Virus record (IMG/VR): IMGVR_UViG_3300035698_006765
Location: 1 to 47,895 of that record
Length of the DNA: 47,895 nucleotides
Direction: 5' to 3' (one strand)
DNA from: a virus
The position numbers and the translations under genes are program-made. The notes under the pieces are model-generated. The model did not search any database, was not told the origin of the DNA, and saw nothing but the letters and a program-made list of their open reading frames with translations. Shown piece by piece: positions 1 through 8,420 of this stretch; the first letter of the stretch is position 1; every line of letters begins with the position of its first letter.

Positions 1-76
1 ATTTTGCGTTTGCGATTGCAGTTTCTCTAACAGCTTTAGCGTCAGCAATTGCTTCTTTTAAAAGGTCTTTTGACAT
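1..76 (-). CDS. Prohead core/scaffold protein, N-terminal fragment
   Basis: Only the first 25 codons lie in the window; the gene runs off the left edge. The translation begins MSKDLLKEAIADAKAVRETA, an alanine- and charge-rich helix. I recognise this from the prohead core (scaffold, gp22-type) proteins of marine T4-like phages. In T4 order this gene lies between the protease (gp21) and the major capsid protein, which fits its place downstream of the protease here. The start is supported by one of the best Shine-Dalgarno sites in the window, AAGGAG, at about 85-90. A strong ribosome site suits a highly expressed scaffold gene. The identity rests on the N-terminus and context only. Confidence 0.6.
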   Translation of the reverse strand, partial: MSKDLLKEAIADAKAVRETAIANAK

Positions 77-131
77 TTTAAATTCTCCTTAATTTAATTT
101 GGAAATATAGCTATTGAGAGCTACAATGGGA

Positions 132-180
132 TAAAAACTGCGATTGATATTATATAAAAAAATAATATATTTTACGCAGT
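132..180 (-). terminator. Long hairpin with U-tract (terminator or 5' leader hairpin)
   Basis: On the minus strand ACTGCG (180-175) pairs with CGCAGT (142-137). Inside it, an AT-rich ATATTAT/ATAATAT inner stem is possible. The second arm is followed by a run of T. It could terminate the bS21 transcript. However, a promoter-like ATACTTATA ends only 5 bases upstream, so the hairpin could instead be the 5' end of the scaffold mRNA. Confidence 0.45.
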
Positions 181-185
181 GTACA

Positions 186-194
186 TATAAGTAT
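186..194 (-). promoter_or_regulatory. Late-promoter-like element ATACTTATA
   Basis: The coding strand reads ATACTTATA between the bS21 gene and the scaffold gene. The same 9-base element recurs at many gene junctions here. By T4 geometry, transcription would begin near 180, at the first base of the hairpin. Confidence 0.4.
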
Positions 195-213
195 ACAGTA
201 TTTCTACAAACCC

Positions 214-498
214 TTAATCATTGGCAAGTAATACAATATACGAATCAGACCAGCAAGTAGACTTTTTTCTGTCTAATTTAATGCGGTCAGCGTCACATTT
301 CTGATAGAATACTGCTCTATTGTTTCGTTCCCTTTTAGATGCAGATTTCTTTTCATAGTATGACTTCTTTTTTAATTTTGTAAATATGTCGCTTTCTTTT
401 GAATTGCGCTTCCATATTTTTAATGCGGTATCTAATCCGCCGGTTGGTACACCAACTGAGTTGGAATTACCATATGTGTTATAACTTTTGTATTTCAT
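214..498 (-). CDS. rpsU-like: Phage-encoded ribosomal protein bS21-like
   Basis: The predicted protein has 94 residues. Residues 21-66 follow the bS21 pattern: ALKIWKRNSKESDIFTKLKK then SYYEKKSASKRERNNRAVFY, that is an ALxxxKR helix, a YEK turn, an SxxKRxR basic stretch and a final helix. bS21 binds the 30S platform beside the 3' end of 16S rRNA and affects start-site selection; phage copies are known from marine and huge phages. The RAVFYQK stretch looks more like Bacteroidetes bS21 (KAIYIQK-type) than the E. coli form. There is an extra 20-residue N-terminus and about 27 extra C-terminal residues. I chose the ATG at 498; a longer frame to 579 would overlap the upstream gene. It sits directly upstream of the scaffold gene. 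Confidence 0.75.
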   Translation of the reverse strand: MKYKSYNTYGNSNSVGVPTGGLDTALKIWKRNSKESDIFTKLKKKSYYEKKSASKRERNNRAVFYQKCDADRIKLDRKKSTCWSDSYIVLLAND

Positions 499-526
499 AT
501 TTTTATACTTTTTGTATTTTATTATT

Positions 527-1531
527 TTAAAATCCGACTGATATACTATCTTCTTTGCCGTCAACCCAACGTATACCAATACTAAGTAATGATTTTAAAT
601 CGCTGGATGCCAGGCGGCCACCTCTTATACCGGTATCGATGACTACAATATGTCCGTGAATACCATCAAATAAATCAAAATCTTTATTGTTGTAAAATAG
701 CTTTACTATTTTTTTAGCTTTTGTTTGTGCTTTTGCTGGTAATTCATTAAGAGATACTTGGGATGCTTCATTAAGTATATCCTTAAGAGTTGGTAATAAT
801 TTATCCATAGATTCAACGGTTATGTTCTTATCTTTTAAATGTTTCATTAGTTCTATCTTCGTATGTTTATTTCTAAGTTCCATGTAATCACCTTCGTAAT
901 CTACAAAATAAAGCTTTTGGGATGCTCTATCCCACCAAATATAATCATTACCAGGCATATACATTTTTGAAAATGACTTTTCTAGTTTGATTTTTTGCAT
1001 TCCCTTTAAAAACTTCTTAGTATCTGATGTGGGAGTGGCTTCGATTAAATTGGCCAACAAAATATTATTTGATTCCTTAATTGGCGTCCATACACCTTTA
1101 TTTACATCAAAATCTACTTTTGGAAAAAATGTAGTTTTAGTTATTAGCTTTTTACCTCTTGGTTCTGTTTGCTTAACCTTATACCCTTTATTGGTAAAAT
1201 CTAAAATTTCAGCAGAATAGCCATCCAAATGCTTATGCTTAAATTTATCACCTATATCTATTTCTGATAAATTGGATTTTTTATTAATAGATTCTTTTAA
1301 CTTAAACTTAGATATAAATTCACGCTCATATTCATTTCCTGGTTTACCAGACAACGCCGATGAAAAATCCATTTTGGCCATAGCTCTTCCCTTTTTGTGA
1401 GGTCCGTTTACTATATAGCTAAATAGTGCTTCAGCATCCAGATTATTATCAACTATAAATTTATTAACAGCTGTAACTCTAGTTGCAGTCATATCAGCTA
1501 TGTGTTTCACAAATCTACTATTAGGTTTCAT
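527..1531 (-). CDS. Unknown protein between protease and scaffold genes
   Basis: This 334-residue protein starts at a TAATG junction with the protease gene (stop and start share one base), so it is probably translationally coupled to it. I do not recognise the family. It is lysine-rich and soluble, with no membrane segment or metal motif. Residues about 95-150 (GDKFKHKHLDGYSAEILDF) look like a small beta domain. Residues about 190-215 contain YMPGNDYIWWDRASQKLYFV, followed by a long helical region. The position between gp21 and the prohead core protein suggests a head-assembly or head-cargo role. T4 has no gene of this size there, so this is placement only. Confidence 0.75.
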   Translation of the reverse strand: MKPNSRFVKHIADMTATRVTAVNKFIVDNNLDAEALFSYIVNGPHKKGRAMAKMDFSSALSGKPGNEYEREFISKFKLKESINKKSNLSEIDIGDKFKHKHLDGYSAEILDFTNKGYKVKQTEPRGKKLITKTTFFPKVDFDVNKGVWTPIKESNNILLANLIEATPTSDTKKFLKGMQKIKLEKSFSKMYMPGNDYIWWDRASQKLYFVDYEGDYMELRNKHTKIELMKHLKDKNITVESMDKLLPTLKDILNEASQVSLNELPAKAQTKAKKIVKLFYNNKDFDLFDGIHGHIVVIDTGIRGGRLASSDLKSLLSIGIRWVDGKEDSISVGF

Positions 1532-2166
1532 TATTTAGTACTCGTTGGTATTGAACATTGGCAAGTTAATTCACATAATATGTCTGACACCAATGTATTT
1601 ATTTTTAAATATCGATCAGTTGCGGAAGATACTACAGATTCAGATATACCATTTGGTGCCATAAATGCACCATGAGTAGATGGATTACTTACGAAATCCC
1701 AACACACAAGGTCAAAATCATCTTTAACAGTTACCGTATCTTGTCGGCCAGTAGCTTCAACCGAACCCATTCCTCTGGAACTAATACCAAGTGCTACTTG
1801 ACTTTTCAATAGTTCTCTTAAAATATTTCCGGATGGAGTTGACAGTACTTCAACTTTACCTATAACATCATTACCTTCCCACCATATATTTCTAAATATA
1901 TGGGATACGTTTTTTAGATTAACTACCGATGATTCCGGATGGTCAAGTTCACCGAGTGCACGATTTTCTTTTATTTCTCTACCAATATATTTGATAACTT
2001 CACGCTCTAATATTCGCTTAGGATATACCCTACCGTTTTGGTTAGGAGCTTCAGCACGTTGGATTACGCCAGTTACTATAACCTTACCATTATTTTTTTG
2101 CTCTGACTCCAACACCATTGCGGGAGATATTTCAAAGGTAGTATAATCAATTAATAAAGTTTTCAT
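1531..2166 (-). CDS. 21: Prohead maturation protease (gp21-like)
   Basis: T4 gp21-type serine protease (peptidase family U9/S80) that cleaves the scaffold and head proteins during capsid maturation. In the 211-residue product the diagnostic motifs are GELDHP with His76 and ALGISSRG with the serine pair at 129-130. They are preceded by the NQNGRVYP stretch (about 42-49) and followed by DFVSNPSTHGAFM (about 157-169), all typical of the family. I chose the ATG at 2166 because it makes an ATGA overlap with the small upstream gene. A second ATG at 2178 would add four residues. Portal, core proteins, protease and scaffold follow one another in T4 order. Confidence 0.93.
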   Translation of the reverse strand: MKTLLIDYTTFEISPAMVLESEQKNNGKVIVTGVIQRAEAPNQNGRVYPKRILEREVIKYIGREIKENRALGELDHPESSVVNLKNVSHIFRNIWWEGNDVIGKVEVLSTPSGNILRELLKSQVALGISSRGMGSVEATGRQDTVTVKDDFDLVCWDFVSNPSTHGAFMAPNGISESVVSSATDRYLKINTLVSDILCELTCQCSIPTSTK

Positions 2167-2300
2167 GGTGTTTTCCATACAGATCGTTTTACATATAAAT
2201 CAAAAAAAACTTCCGCTACTTCCTTTCGTATTATAGCTTGGATTCTTTTTATATCCTTACTTGTCAGTTCTTCTACAATATGAGTTTTCTTTGACTTCAT
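2163..2300 (-). CDS. 45-residue prohead-region protein
   Basis: This short ORF fills the gap between the gene ending at 2302 and the protease. It encodes 45 residues, starting MKSKKTHIVEELTSKDIKRI and ending in FFDLYVKRSVWKTP. It overlaps the protease start by ATGA, which argues that it is translated and coupled. It is basic and helical. Short proteins with an EVAEVFFDLY..RSVW-like end occur between portal and protease in several T4-like phages. A role as a minor prohead core component, comparable in position to T4 gp67/gp68, is inference. Confidence 0.65.
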   Translation of the reverse strand: MKSKKTHIVEELTSKDIKRIQAIIRKEVAEVFFDLYVKRSVWKTP

Positions 2301-2301
2301 A

Positions 2302-3111
2302 TTAGAATTTTCTTAGTTTTTCACTTATTCTATACATCTTTTCAGATATCTTTTTCAAGTTAGATCTAGTTGGCTTCCAATATCCATCTTTACCCACACC
2401 ATCTTCCTTTTTTAACTTTAGATTCTGGTTAATGGTATGTTCTATTTCAAATAATTTTAGATTTATTTCTTTGATTGCAATATTAACTTTTTGCTTTGAT
2501 GATGTTGATTCATCAGATTTATAATCTTTGTATCTGGCTTCATTAACTACTGATTCACTTTTGAATGGATTAAACAATCCCCTCTTAATTATTTCTTTTT
2601 TAGTAGATGGCGCTGCTTTAGCTTTTGATTGGTGGTTAAATTTAATTGGATTAAATTTTTCCAATTCATCTACATTTACATTACCGTCTGCATCGGTTTT
2701 TACTTCACCTGATTTATCATCTGCAAGTCTTACAATACCAATTGTCTTAGTTCTTTTGTTATAAACTAAATCATCAACGCTGAATACGCCAGCGTATTCT
2801 TTAATAATTGATTTAGAATCAATATCATATAGTTCGGCCATCATTCTTTTGTACATTGTCATTGGTGATGTTTCATCATCTTTTCTAAGAGCGGTTTTTT
2901 CTTTTAGTTTTTTCACCTGCTTATATCCGGCAGATTCTATATCTTTTTTCTTAGCCTTACCAAAGGCCTTTGGAGTATTATATGCTCCAGCGCCAGCGGT
3001 TGTACTGATTTCTTCTACTGAATCTTCATCTTCAATATCTTCAACGTCATCAATATCGTCTGCTTCTAACAACAATTTAAATTTAGCGTCTAATGTTTCA
3101 CTTAATTTCAT
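2302..3111 (-). CDS. Prohead-region protein, acidic N-terminus
   Basis: This 269-residue protein starts 14 bases inside the end of the upstream gene. After a very acidic stretch (residues 17-34) it has EEISTTAGAGAYNTPKAFGK. A TTxGxxxYxTPxAF element of this kind recurs in head-region proteins of marine T4-like phages and may be a protease-processed segment. The middle (about 110-150) resembles a small beta-rich domain with a DDLVYNKRTKTIGIV segment. The C-terminus is a lysine-rich coiled helix. Position and composition suggest a prohead core or capsid-processing partner. No catalytic motif is visible and the exact role is unknown. Confidence 0.75.
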   Translation of the reverse strand: MKLSETLDAKFKLLLEADDIDDVEDIEDEDSVEEISTTAGAGAYNTPKAFGKAKKKDIESAGYKQVKKLKEKTALRKDDETSPMTMYKRMMAELYDIDSKSIIKEYAGVFSVDDLVYNKRTKTIGIVRLADDKSGEVKTDADGNVNVDELEKFNPIKFNHQSKAKAAPSTKKEIIKRGLFNPFKSESVVNEARYKDYKSDESTSSKQKVNIAIKEINLKLFEIEHTINQNLKLKKEDGVGKDGYWKPTRSNLKKISEKMYRISEKLRKF

Positions 3112-3949
3112 TATTCAGTTCCCTTAGTAATTCATACGAACACATTACAGATAAGATGTGCTTATCCCTAACAACGTCATCGTCTTTAATATTGTTAAAT
3201 TGGTTTTTGACTTCAGATAATTTTATTTTTAATATATTATCGTCAACTTTATTTATATAATAATTTAGCTTTTTATTTACGTCATTGACGCAGCTATTAA
3301 TATATGTTTTAAGCTTAGTAGTATTGGTTACATTATTAATGTATTCTCTTAAAATCGACTTTTGATTTTCATCTAAATCACCATACTTATCATTAAACTT
3401 ACTTACAAGTATTTTGTATGTTAGGGCCCGTAGGTCTTTATCCTGCTTATTATATTCTTCTATTACAGCATCTTGTACATTATCACTTGCAGGTTGGGTA
3501 CCTGTTATGGTTTCTACTAACGAATATCGAACGTTTATTTTATCCACAGGCGATGAAAACGTATTTTCGAACAGACGGTATGTAGATGCATTTACTTTGT
3601 AATTAGGTATTTTGGTTTTAAAAAATACAATTTCATCAAAGCTATTTCGTATTTCTTTAATTAAATTGTATTTTTGGCGTCGTAACGTACTTTTGTTTAA
3701 TTTACCATATTGTTCCAATACCGCATCGATAAACCGATTGGCTTTTTCTTCTGTATTGAAAGTAGCTTTCTGTAGTGCTTGGTACAATAAGAGTTCTTTT
3801 CTGAGTATATTATCAGATTTAAAGAATTCTCTAACTATACGTATGGCCGGAGAATTATCTACGTTATCAAGTGTGTCATTGGTAATTTGTCTTACCAATA
3901 ACTCAAATAAAATACCAGTATTTTTGTATTTTTTATGCTTTGTATTCAT
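3098..3949 (-). CDS. Conserved T4-like head-region protein
   Basis: This 283-residue protein begins MNTKHKKYKNTGILFELLVR. I recognise that signature from a conserved hypothetical family found between the portal and protease genes of T4-like phages. It is almost entirely helical and rich in Lys, Asn and Asp, with no membrane or metal motif. The gene is preceded by two promoter-like elements (3965-3974 and 3980-3988), so it may head its own late transcript. A prohead core or assembly role is suggested by its fixed neighbourhood only. Confidence 0.8.
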   Translation of the reverse strand: MNTKHKKYKNTGILFELLVRQITNDTLDNVDNSPAIRIVREFFKSDNILRKELLLYQALQKATFNTEEKANRFIDAVLEQYGKLNKSTLRRQKYNLIKEIRNSFDEIVFFKTKIPNYKVNASTYRLFENTFSSPVDKINVRYSLVETITGTQPASDNVQDAVIEEYNKQDKDLRALTYKILVSKFNDKYGDLDENQKSILREYINNVTNTTKLKTYINSCVNDVNKKLNYYINKVDDNILKIKLSEVKNQFNNIKDDDVVRDKHILSVMCSYELLRELNNEIK

Positions 3950-3979
3950 GAAGGTCTACCTTATGTAAGTATACTCTGA

Positions 3980-3988
3980 TATAAATAT
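3980..3988 (-). promoter_or_regulatory. Late-promoter-like element ATATTTATA
   Basis: The coding strand reads ATATTTATA 31-39 bases upstream of the ATG at 3949. A related TATACTTAC lies at 3965-3973. The spacing suits a promoter for the head-region gene below. Confidence 0.4.
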
Positions 3989-3992
3989 AGTG

Positions 3993-5765
3993 TTATACTT
4001 TTTCCAGTATATTGTCTTCGTTTAACATTCCACCTATTTTCTTGTCATCTGATTTTTTATTAAACAATGATTTTGCTATATATCGTTTTTCAGCTTCACT
4101 TATAGAGCGGTCTTTGTTTTTTGCATCCCTTGCCCGTGTTTCATCACCCACTGGGTCTCTGCCACGCGCAGAATCTTGAGTGCCAAACTTAGGGCCTTCT
4201 TTTGGTCTACCACCGAAATCAGTATCATCATTAGGTGTATCGGTTGGGACCGGTGTGGCTGATGTGTCATCTTTAGAAGGATCCATGCCTTCATTTTCAA
4301 TTGAAGTTAGTATAAACTTACGTTTTGTATCTTCAACTACATTGGCCTTTTCTTTGGTAATATCATCATCTGATAATTTCCATATATTTTCATATATCCA
4401 TTTTTCAGACAATAGTTTATTATCACGGAGCGATTGTGCCAAATCAGTTTTTTGTGACCACAATTCAATCATTTCTTGTTCGTGAATTGTAGATGAGTTT
4501 GTCAAATTCAATTCAAAGTCAACCAAATCAGCATCTTTGTATCCCTGAGAATACAAATGTACTATAGCAACTTTGGTTAATTCACTTACCATAATTCGTT
4601 GAATACGCTCGATGGTTCTTGCAAATCGAACATCCATTGCAGCTAAAGTTGCTTTACCGTCAACACCTTCCTCATATCCAATAAATGCCTTTGGTATTTT
4701 AAGAGCCGCAAACATTTTTTCTTTTAGATAATTTATGTCATCAATACCACTCCATTCCATTCCAGGAAGAGTATCTATTTCGGTACCTGTTTGACCGCCA
4801 CGTACTGGAAGATAATAGTCTTCCATCATATTTGATAAATTAAACTTAAGGTCGTATTGGCCTGTATTTTTATCTATGTATGGGGCTTTCTTTGTTTGAT
4901 TAATAATATTTTGCATGTGGGTATCCACTTCATTAGGAGGGATATTACCAATGTCAATTTTAAATATTCGCTTTTCGGGAGCTCTCATAATTCTATGAAT
5001 CATCATTGAATCTTCCATCAATGTGAGCTGCTTCCATATTTTTCTGGCCGGTTCTACCATAGATTTACCATATGGTAAAAAATTGGCGTCTGATAGTAAT
5101 CTAAAATGTGCTACTTCATAGTTTTCAAATCTACGTTGTGACTGTACAAGTGACCTACCCATACCGCCGCCGGCTTGGCCGCCAATAGTTGGGTCTTGTG
5201 TAAACCTAACATATTCAGGGTTATTTGGATCTAAGTCTTCTTCCCTAAGCATTTCATATGTTGAAATTGGAATTACATTAATAATACCAAGTTCTTCTAC
5301 TATTTCTAATTTCAAATAAAAATCACCATACTTACACATGTTTCTACACCAGGGATATAGATTGAATTCAATATTCATTATATTATAAAATAGATTATTT
5401 AACGTTTCTTCTATTTTACTATTCGAACTTTTTATAGTTAGAATATCACCAAATTCATCTCTAAGTGTAGATTCTTCTGAATATATGTCAAGAGCCGATG
5501 ATATGATAGGATCTTGATCCATAGTTTCATAGTCACTAAACAAAATTAATCGTTGTGTATGATAATTAGATTTTTGATTATATCCAAGAGCCTGCGAACT
5601 TTGATGTAATCGATTATATCTGTCAACTAATCTATTGGTGGCTAGCTTATCGGTAGCCTGGACTTTATTAATATCAACTACCTGGAGACCCTCTTTTCCT
5701 TTCACCACCAGAGTTGATGTTGAAAACATTGTTTCGAGCCTACCAAAAAAAGTTTTATCTACCAT
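3993..5765 (-). CDS. 20: Portal vertex protein (gp20-like)
   Basis: This 590-residue dodecameric portal subunit is the vertex through which DNA is packaged and to which the tail attaches. Recognisable T4-type stretches are SSALDIYSEESTLRDEFGD (about 89-107), the LYPWCRNMCKYGDFYLKLE region, the crown/stem segment LPGMEWSGIDDINYLKEKMF, and GKATLAAMDVRFARTIERIQ. The C-terminus is acidic and disordered, as usual. The length is slightly above T4 gp20 (524). The gene follows terminase by 15 bases and precedes the prohead genes, as in T4. Confidence 0.95.
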   Translation of the reverse strand: MVDKTFFGRLETMFSTSTLVVKGKEGLQVVDINKVQATDKLATNRLVDRYNRLHQSSQALGYNQKSNYHTQRLILFSDYETMDQDPIISSALDIYSEESTLRDEFGDILTIKSSNSKIEETLNNLFYNIMNIEFNLYPWCRNMCKYGDFYLKLEIVEELGIINVIPISTYEMLREEDLDPNNPEYVRFTQDPTIGGQAGGGMGRSLVQSQRRFENYEVAHFRLLSDANFLPYGKSMVEPARKIWKQLTLMEDSMMIHRIMRAPEKRIFKIDIGNIPPNEVDTHMQNIINQTKKAPYIDKNTGQYDLKFNLSNMMEDYYLPVRGGQTGTEIDTLPGMEWSGIDDINYLKEKMFAALKIPKAFIGYEEGVDGKATLAAMDVRFARTIERIQRIMVSELTKVAIVHLYSQGYKDADLVDFELNLTNSSTIHEQEMIELWSQKTDLAQSLRDNKLLSEKWIYENIWKLSDDDITKEKANVVEDTKRKFILTSIENEGMDPSKDDTSATPVPTDTPNDDTDFGGRPKEGPKFGTQDSARGRDPVGDETRARDAKNKDRSISEAEKRYIAKSLFNKKSDDKKIGGMLNEDNILEKV

Positions 5766-5780
5766 GTTTTTATTTTTATT

Positions 5781-7802
5781 TTATAATAGCCACTTCAAGC
5801 TTTCTTCGTTTCCGTTCACATTCATATTCAATGAATTATGAGCATTTGCATTGTTGCCGGTGTAAACGCCCGATGGGCCACCTACTTTCTGAAATAATCT
5901 AAGTGAATTTTTATTGAGTTCTATGCCGTCATTACGAAGTTTAAGTGCATAGTCTCTGATATATAATCCTATTGACCATGCCATTGTTAGGTCATCATTA
6001 TACCCACGTTGAGCTTCACATCTTGATCCTTTCCAAATAAACATGTACCATTCATCAACTAATCGTTGAGATTTGATAATACATGATTTTTCTCTACTAT
6101 ACATATCAAGTTTTGATATCAAAAGCGGGCGGGTTTTGCCGGACGTTGTAAATCCTGGCGTCATTTGCGCCTTATCTTTTATATCATATCCTTTTTCCAA
6201 TTGTACCGCGGCGTCCGTAACTCCTTCGTGTCTGTACGTGTAATATAAATTATTATATTCTCTGTCGATTGCAGGTTGTATCGCTGCCCAACCAATATTT
6301 GCATTTTCAATAACCAAAAGCGCATTATTGTATTCGGTGGCCACGTTGACCATCATATTACCGAATTCTTTTGTTCCAATTAGCCCCTTATATTCAGCTA
6401 CCTGCTCACACGCTTCAACATCTACTACGTGAAACGCAGAATAATCTGATGCGTCACCCCTTGCAACGTCAGCTACCAACATATAATCGCGTGAGTAATC
6501 GGGGTCTTTCCATACCCACAATTCACCGCCAGGACCTCTTTTTTCTTTTGGTTCGGAAACTTGGTTATCTTCATACCACTTTATTAATTCACCACGTATA
6601 AGTGTGTTACCAGATGAAATAAAATCACAATTATGAGAAACCACACCATCCACATTAAAGATATTACCATTATCTACTTCAACTATATCATATAATTCAA
6701 TGGATTTATGTATCAATTGTATGTTTACTACGGTTACATATTGTGTATCCGGTACATCGGAATCAATTAGAGATCCTACTTCCAATTTATTTGCTAATAT
6801 TTCCGCGCCATTATACATAAATGGATGCGTAGTAGAACATTTTAAAACGATATTATTGGATAATGATATAACGTAATGAGAAGCTTTTTCTAATTTACGG
6901 ATACCAGTAAATGGCTGATATCCACTTGGCGTTGATATTTCATACTGTAAGTTCTGTTTAAATATCATATTTGTATTATAAAGTTCCGATAATGTAATAT
7001 AAAATTCTTCTTTGGTTTTAGAATCACGTACTTTAATTCGGCTTTCGCCCCACAAACAATCGCATTCTTGAGCTGCCGCTCTTTCACCTAATAATTCGTC
7101 TTGTTCGTCTCTCCAAGATTGGTCTCTATCTGGGTGTACTGACCAATGGAGTCTAAGTGAATTAAACTGGGCTTTGGTTGAACCCTCTTCTGAGAACTTC
7201 CATTGCTTATGAAACCAATTACCAGTACCGTTTGGTGTTGATAATGCAATACACCTACCACCAGTAGCCAATGTTTGTTGCGCTGCAATCCAAATATCAT
7301 CGATATAATCAATGAACGCTGCTTCATCAAAAATAAGAAGCGAAAGCGCTTCCGATCTTCCTGATTGCGGAGTCGATGAAATGGCTTTTATTTGAGACCC
7401 GTTTTTGAATCTAAGCGACAATTTATTATCTGTATCCGTTTGTTCTTTTAACCAAGATGGTAAATAGTCATACATGACACGAACTTTAGTAACCATGTTT
7501 TTTGCTACATCCCTTGATGTAGCAATTACAAGTACGTTAAAGTCTTCTTTGAATGTCATTTGGTGTAATGCGTATCCAGCAACAAGCGTAGATATACCAA
7601 GCTGCCTAGACTTTAATATAATTTCATATCTATGAGATTGAATATCATCTAATGCTTTTTCTTGAAATGGATAAAGATTAAACAGCATTTTGCCCTGTGT
7701 TGGGTGCTGAATATGACAATACTTACGCATAAAGTATATTGGATCAGCTGCACACTTTTTGTACTCCGATGCTATAAGCTGTTTTAAATTAGGATTGCTC
7801 AT
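5781..7802 (-). CDS. 17: Terminase large subunit (gp17-like), intein-containing
   Basis: ATPase-nuclease that packages concatemeric DNA into proheads. The ORF encodes 673 residues, of which 249-391 are an intein; the spliced protein would be 530 residues. The ATPase domain shows the Walker A-like KSRQLGIST (64-72) and Walker B LLIFDEAAF with Asp159-Glu160. The nuclease domain shows LVADVARGDASDYSAF with candidate metal ligand Asp445. The intein separates AAAQECD from CDFISSGNT, near the ATPase-nuclease boundary. It lies 15 bases upstream of the portal gene and directly after the lysis-like genes. Splicing must occur for a normal terminase to form. Confidence 0.95.
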   Translation of the reverse strand: MSNPNLKQLIASEYKKCAADPIYFMRKYCHIQHPTQGKMLFNLYPFQEKALDDIQSHRYEIILKSRQLGISTLVAGYALHQMTFKEDFNVLVIATSRDVAKNMVTKVRVMYDYLPSWLKEQTDTDNKLSLRFKNGSQIKAISSTPQSGRSEALSLLIFDEAAFIDYIDDIWIAAQQTLATGGRCIALSTPNGTGNWFHKQWKFSEEGSTKAQFNSLRLHWSVHPDRDQSWRDEQDELLGERAAAQECDCLWGESRIKVRDSKTKEEFYITLSELYNTNMIFKQNLQYEISTPSGYQPFTGIRKLEKASHYVISLSNNIVLKCSTTHPFMYNGAEILANKLEVGSLIDSDVPDTQYVTVVNIQLIHKSIELYDIVEVDNGNIFNVDGVVSHNCDFISSGNTLIRGELIKWYEDNQVSEPKEKRGPGGELWVWKDPDYSRDYMLVADVARGDASDYSAFHVVDVEACEQVAEYKGLIGTKEFGNMMVNVATEYNNALLVIENANIGWAAIQPAIDREYNNLYYTYRHEGVTDAAVQLEKGYDIKDKAQMTPGFTTSGKTRPLLISKLDMYSREKSCIIKSQRLVDEWYMFIWKGSRCEAQRGYNDDLTMAWSIGLYIRDYALKLRNDGIELNKNSLRLFQKVGGPSGVYTGNNANAHNSLNMNVNGNEESLKWLL
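6630..7058 (-). mobile_element. Mini-intein in terminase (no endonuclease domain)
   Basis: In-frame 143-residue insertion. It starts with Cys (CLWGESRIKV, block A), contains block B with VLKCSTTHPF (TxxH), and has block F/G ELYDIVEVDN...GVVSHN. It ends in His-Asn followed by Cys as the +1 residue. These are the residues needed for standard class 1 splicing. About 143 residues is the size of a bare splicing domain, so the homing endonuclease has been lost or was never present. After splicing the host reads AQECD-CDFISS. Confidence 0.92.
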
Positions 7803-7810
7803 ATTTCTAT

Positions 7811-8323
7811 TTATTCAGCTGCTTCAGCTGCTCTGGCTGCTCTACGTCTACGTCTACGTGTTGGCTTTTTATTAAAATCTTCGTCTGTTAGTTCCATTTC
7901 CATATCTATTTTATCATACACAGACACGTTATTATTCACAGCGTGTGATTTTTCATAGGTTCTACCTGCAAAATATGCACCGTAGACTGTTAACAATAAC
8001 GTTTGATATATTGGCTTATAAGCATCATCCAACGTAAATTGACCTACATTGCCGTCAAAAAACGTAATGAATACAAATACAACCGTTAAGAAAATCAATG
8101 CAACGGGCCGTATGTTTTTTGATAGTTTGTTATCGGATGTCATATCGGCTTCCCAACGAGCAGTTACGTTGTTGGCAGCTTGTGCCTCCGCATTCAATAC
8201 CATCTTCTTAAATTCTGATTTGACTTGTAGTTTTTCTTCTTTAGTAGTAACTACATCGTCTATAATACCACCAACCTTTTCAATTAATTCTGAACCAGCT
8301 GAGGTTAAAAGTCCTCCTAACAT
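7811..8323 (-). CDS. Holin-like membrane protein (3TM holin family)
   Basis: This 170-residue protein has an N-terminal amphipathic region (MLGGLLTSAGSELIEKVGGI). Hydrophobic segments follow near 74-88 (PVALIFLTVVFVFITFF) and 105-120 (PIYQTLLLTVYGAYFAG), separated by FDGNVGQFTLDDAYK. This pattern matches the GTA/phage '3TM holin' family. The C-terminus is very basic (a run of six Arg) and then alanine-rich. A strong Shine-Dalgarno AGGAGAT precedes the ATG. Holins permeabilise the inner membrane at lysis. The genes just upstream encode a TM micropeptide and a coiled-coil membrane protein, which supports a lysis module. Confidence 0.7.
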   Translation of the reverse strand: MLGGLLTSAGSELIEKVGGIIDDVVTTKEEKLQVKSEFKKMVLNAEAQAANNVTARWEADMTSDNKLSKNIRPVALIFLTVVFVFITFFDGNVGQFTLDDAYKPIYQTLLLTVYGAYFAGRTYEKSHAVNNNVSVYDKIDMEMELTDEDFNKKPTRRRRRRAARAAEAAE

Positions 8324-8340
8324 ATCATATCTCCTATTTA

Positions 8341-8418
8341 TTATTGTTTCGTTTGAATGAATAATTCAATGATTACACTTATTATAACCATTACAAATAT
8401 CCATCCAAGTGCATTCAT
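8341..8418 (-). CDS. 25-residue single-pass membrane micropeptide
   Basis: This short ORF exactly fills the gap between two genes. Its product is 25 residues, MNALGWIFVMVIISVIIELF plus IQTKQ, that is one hydrophobic helix with a short polar tail. The start follows the stop of the upstream gene by two bases. Its position between a coiled-coil membrane protein and a holin suggests a lysis accessory peptide. No family is recognised and expression is unproven. Confidence 0.5.
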   Translation of the reverse strand: MNALGWIFVMVIISVIIELFIQTKQ

Positions 8419-8420
8419 TA

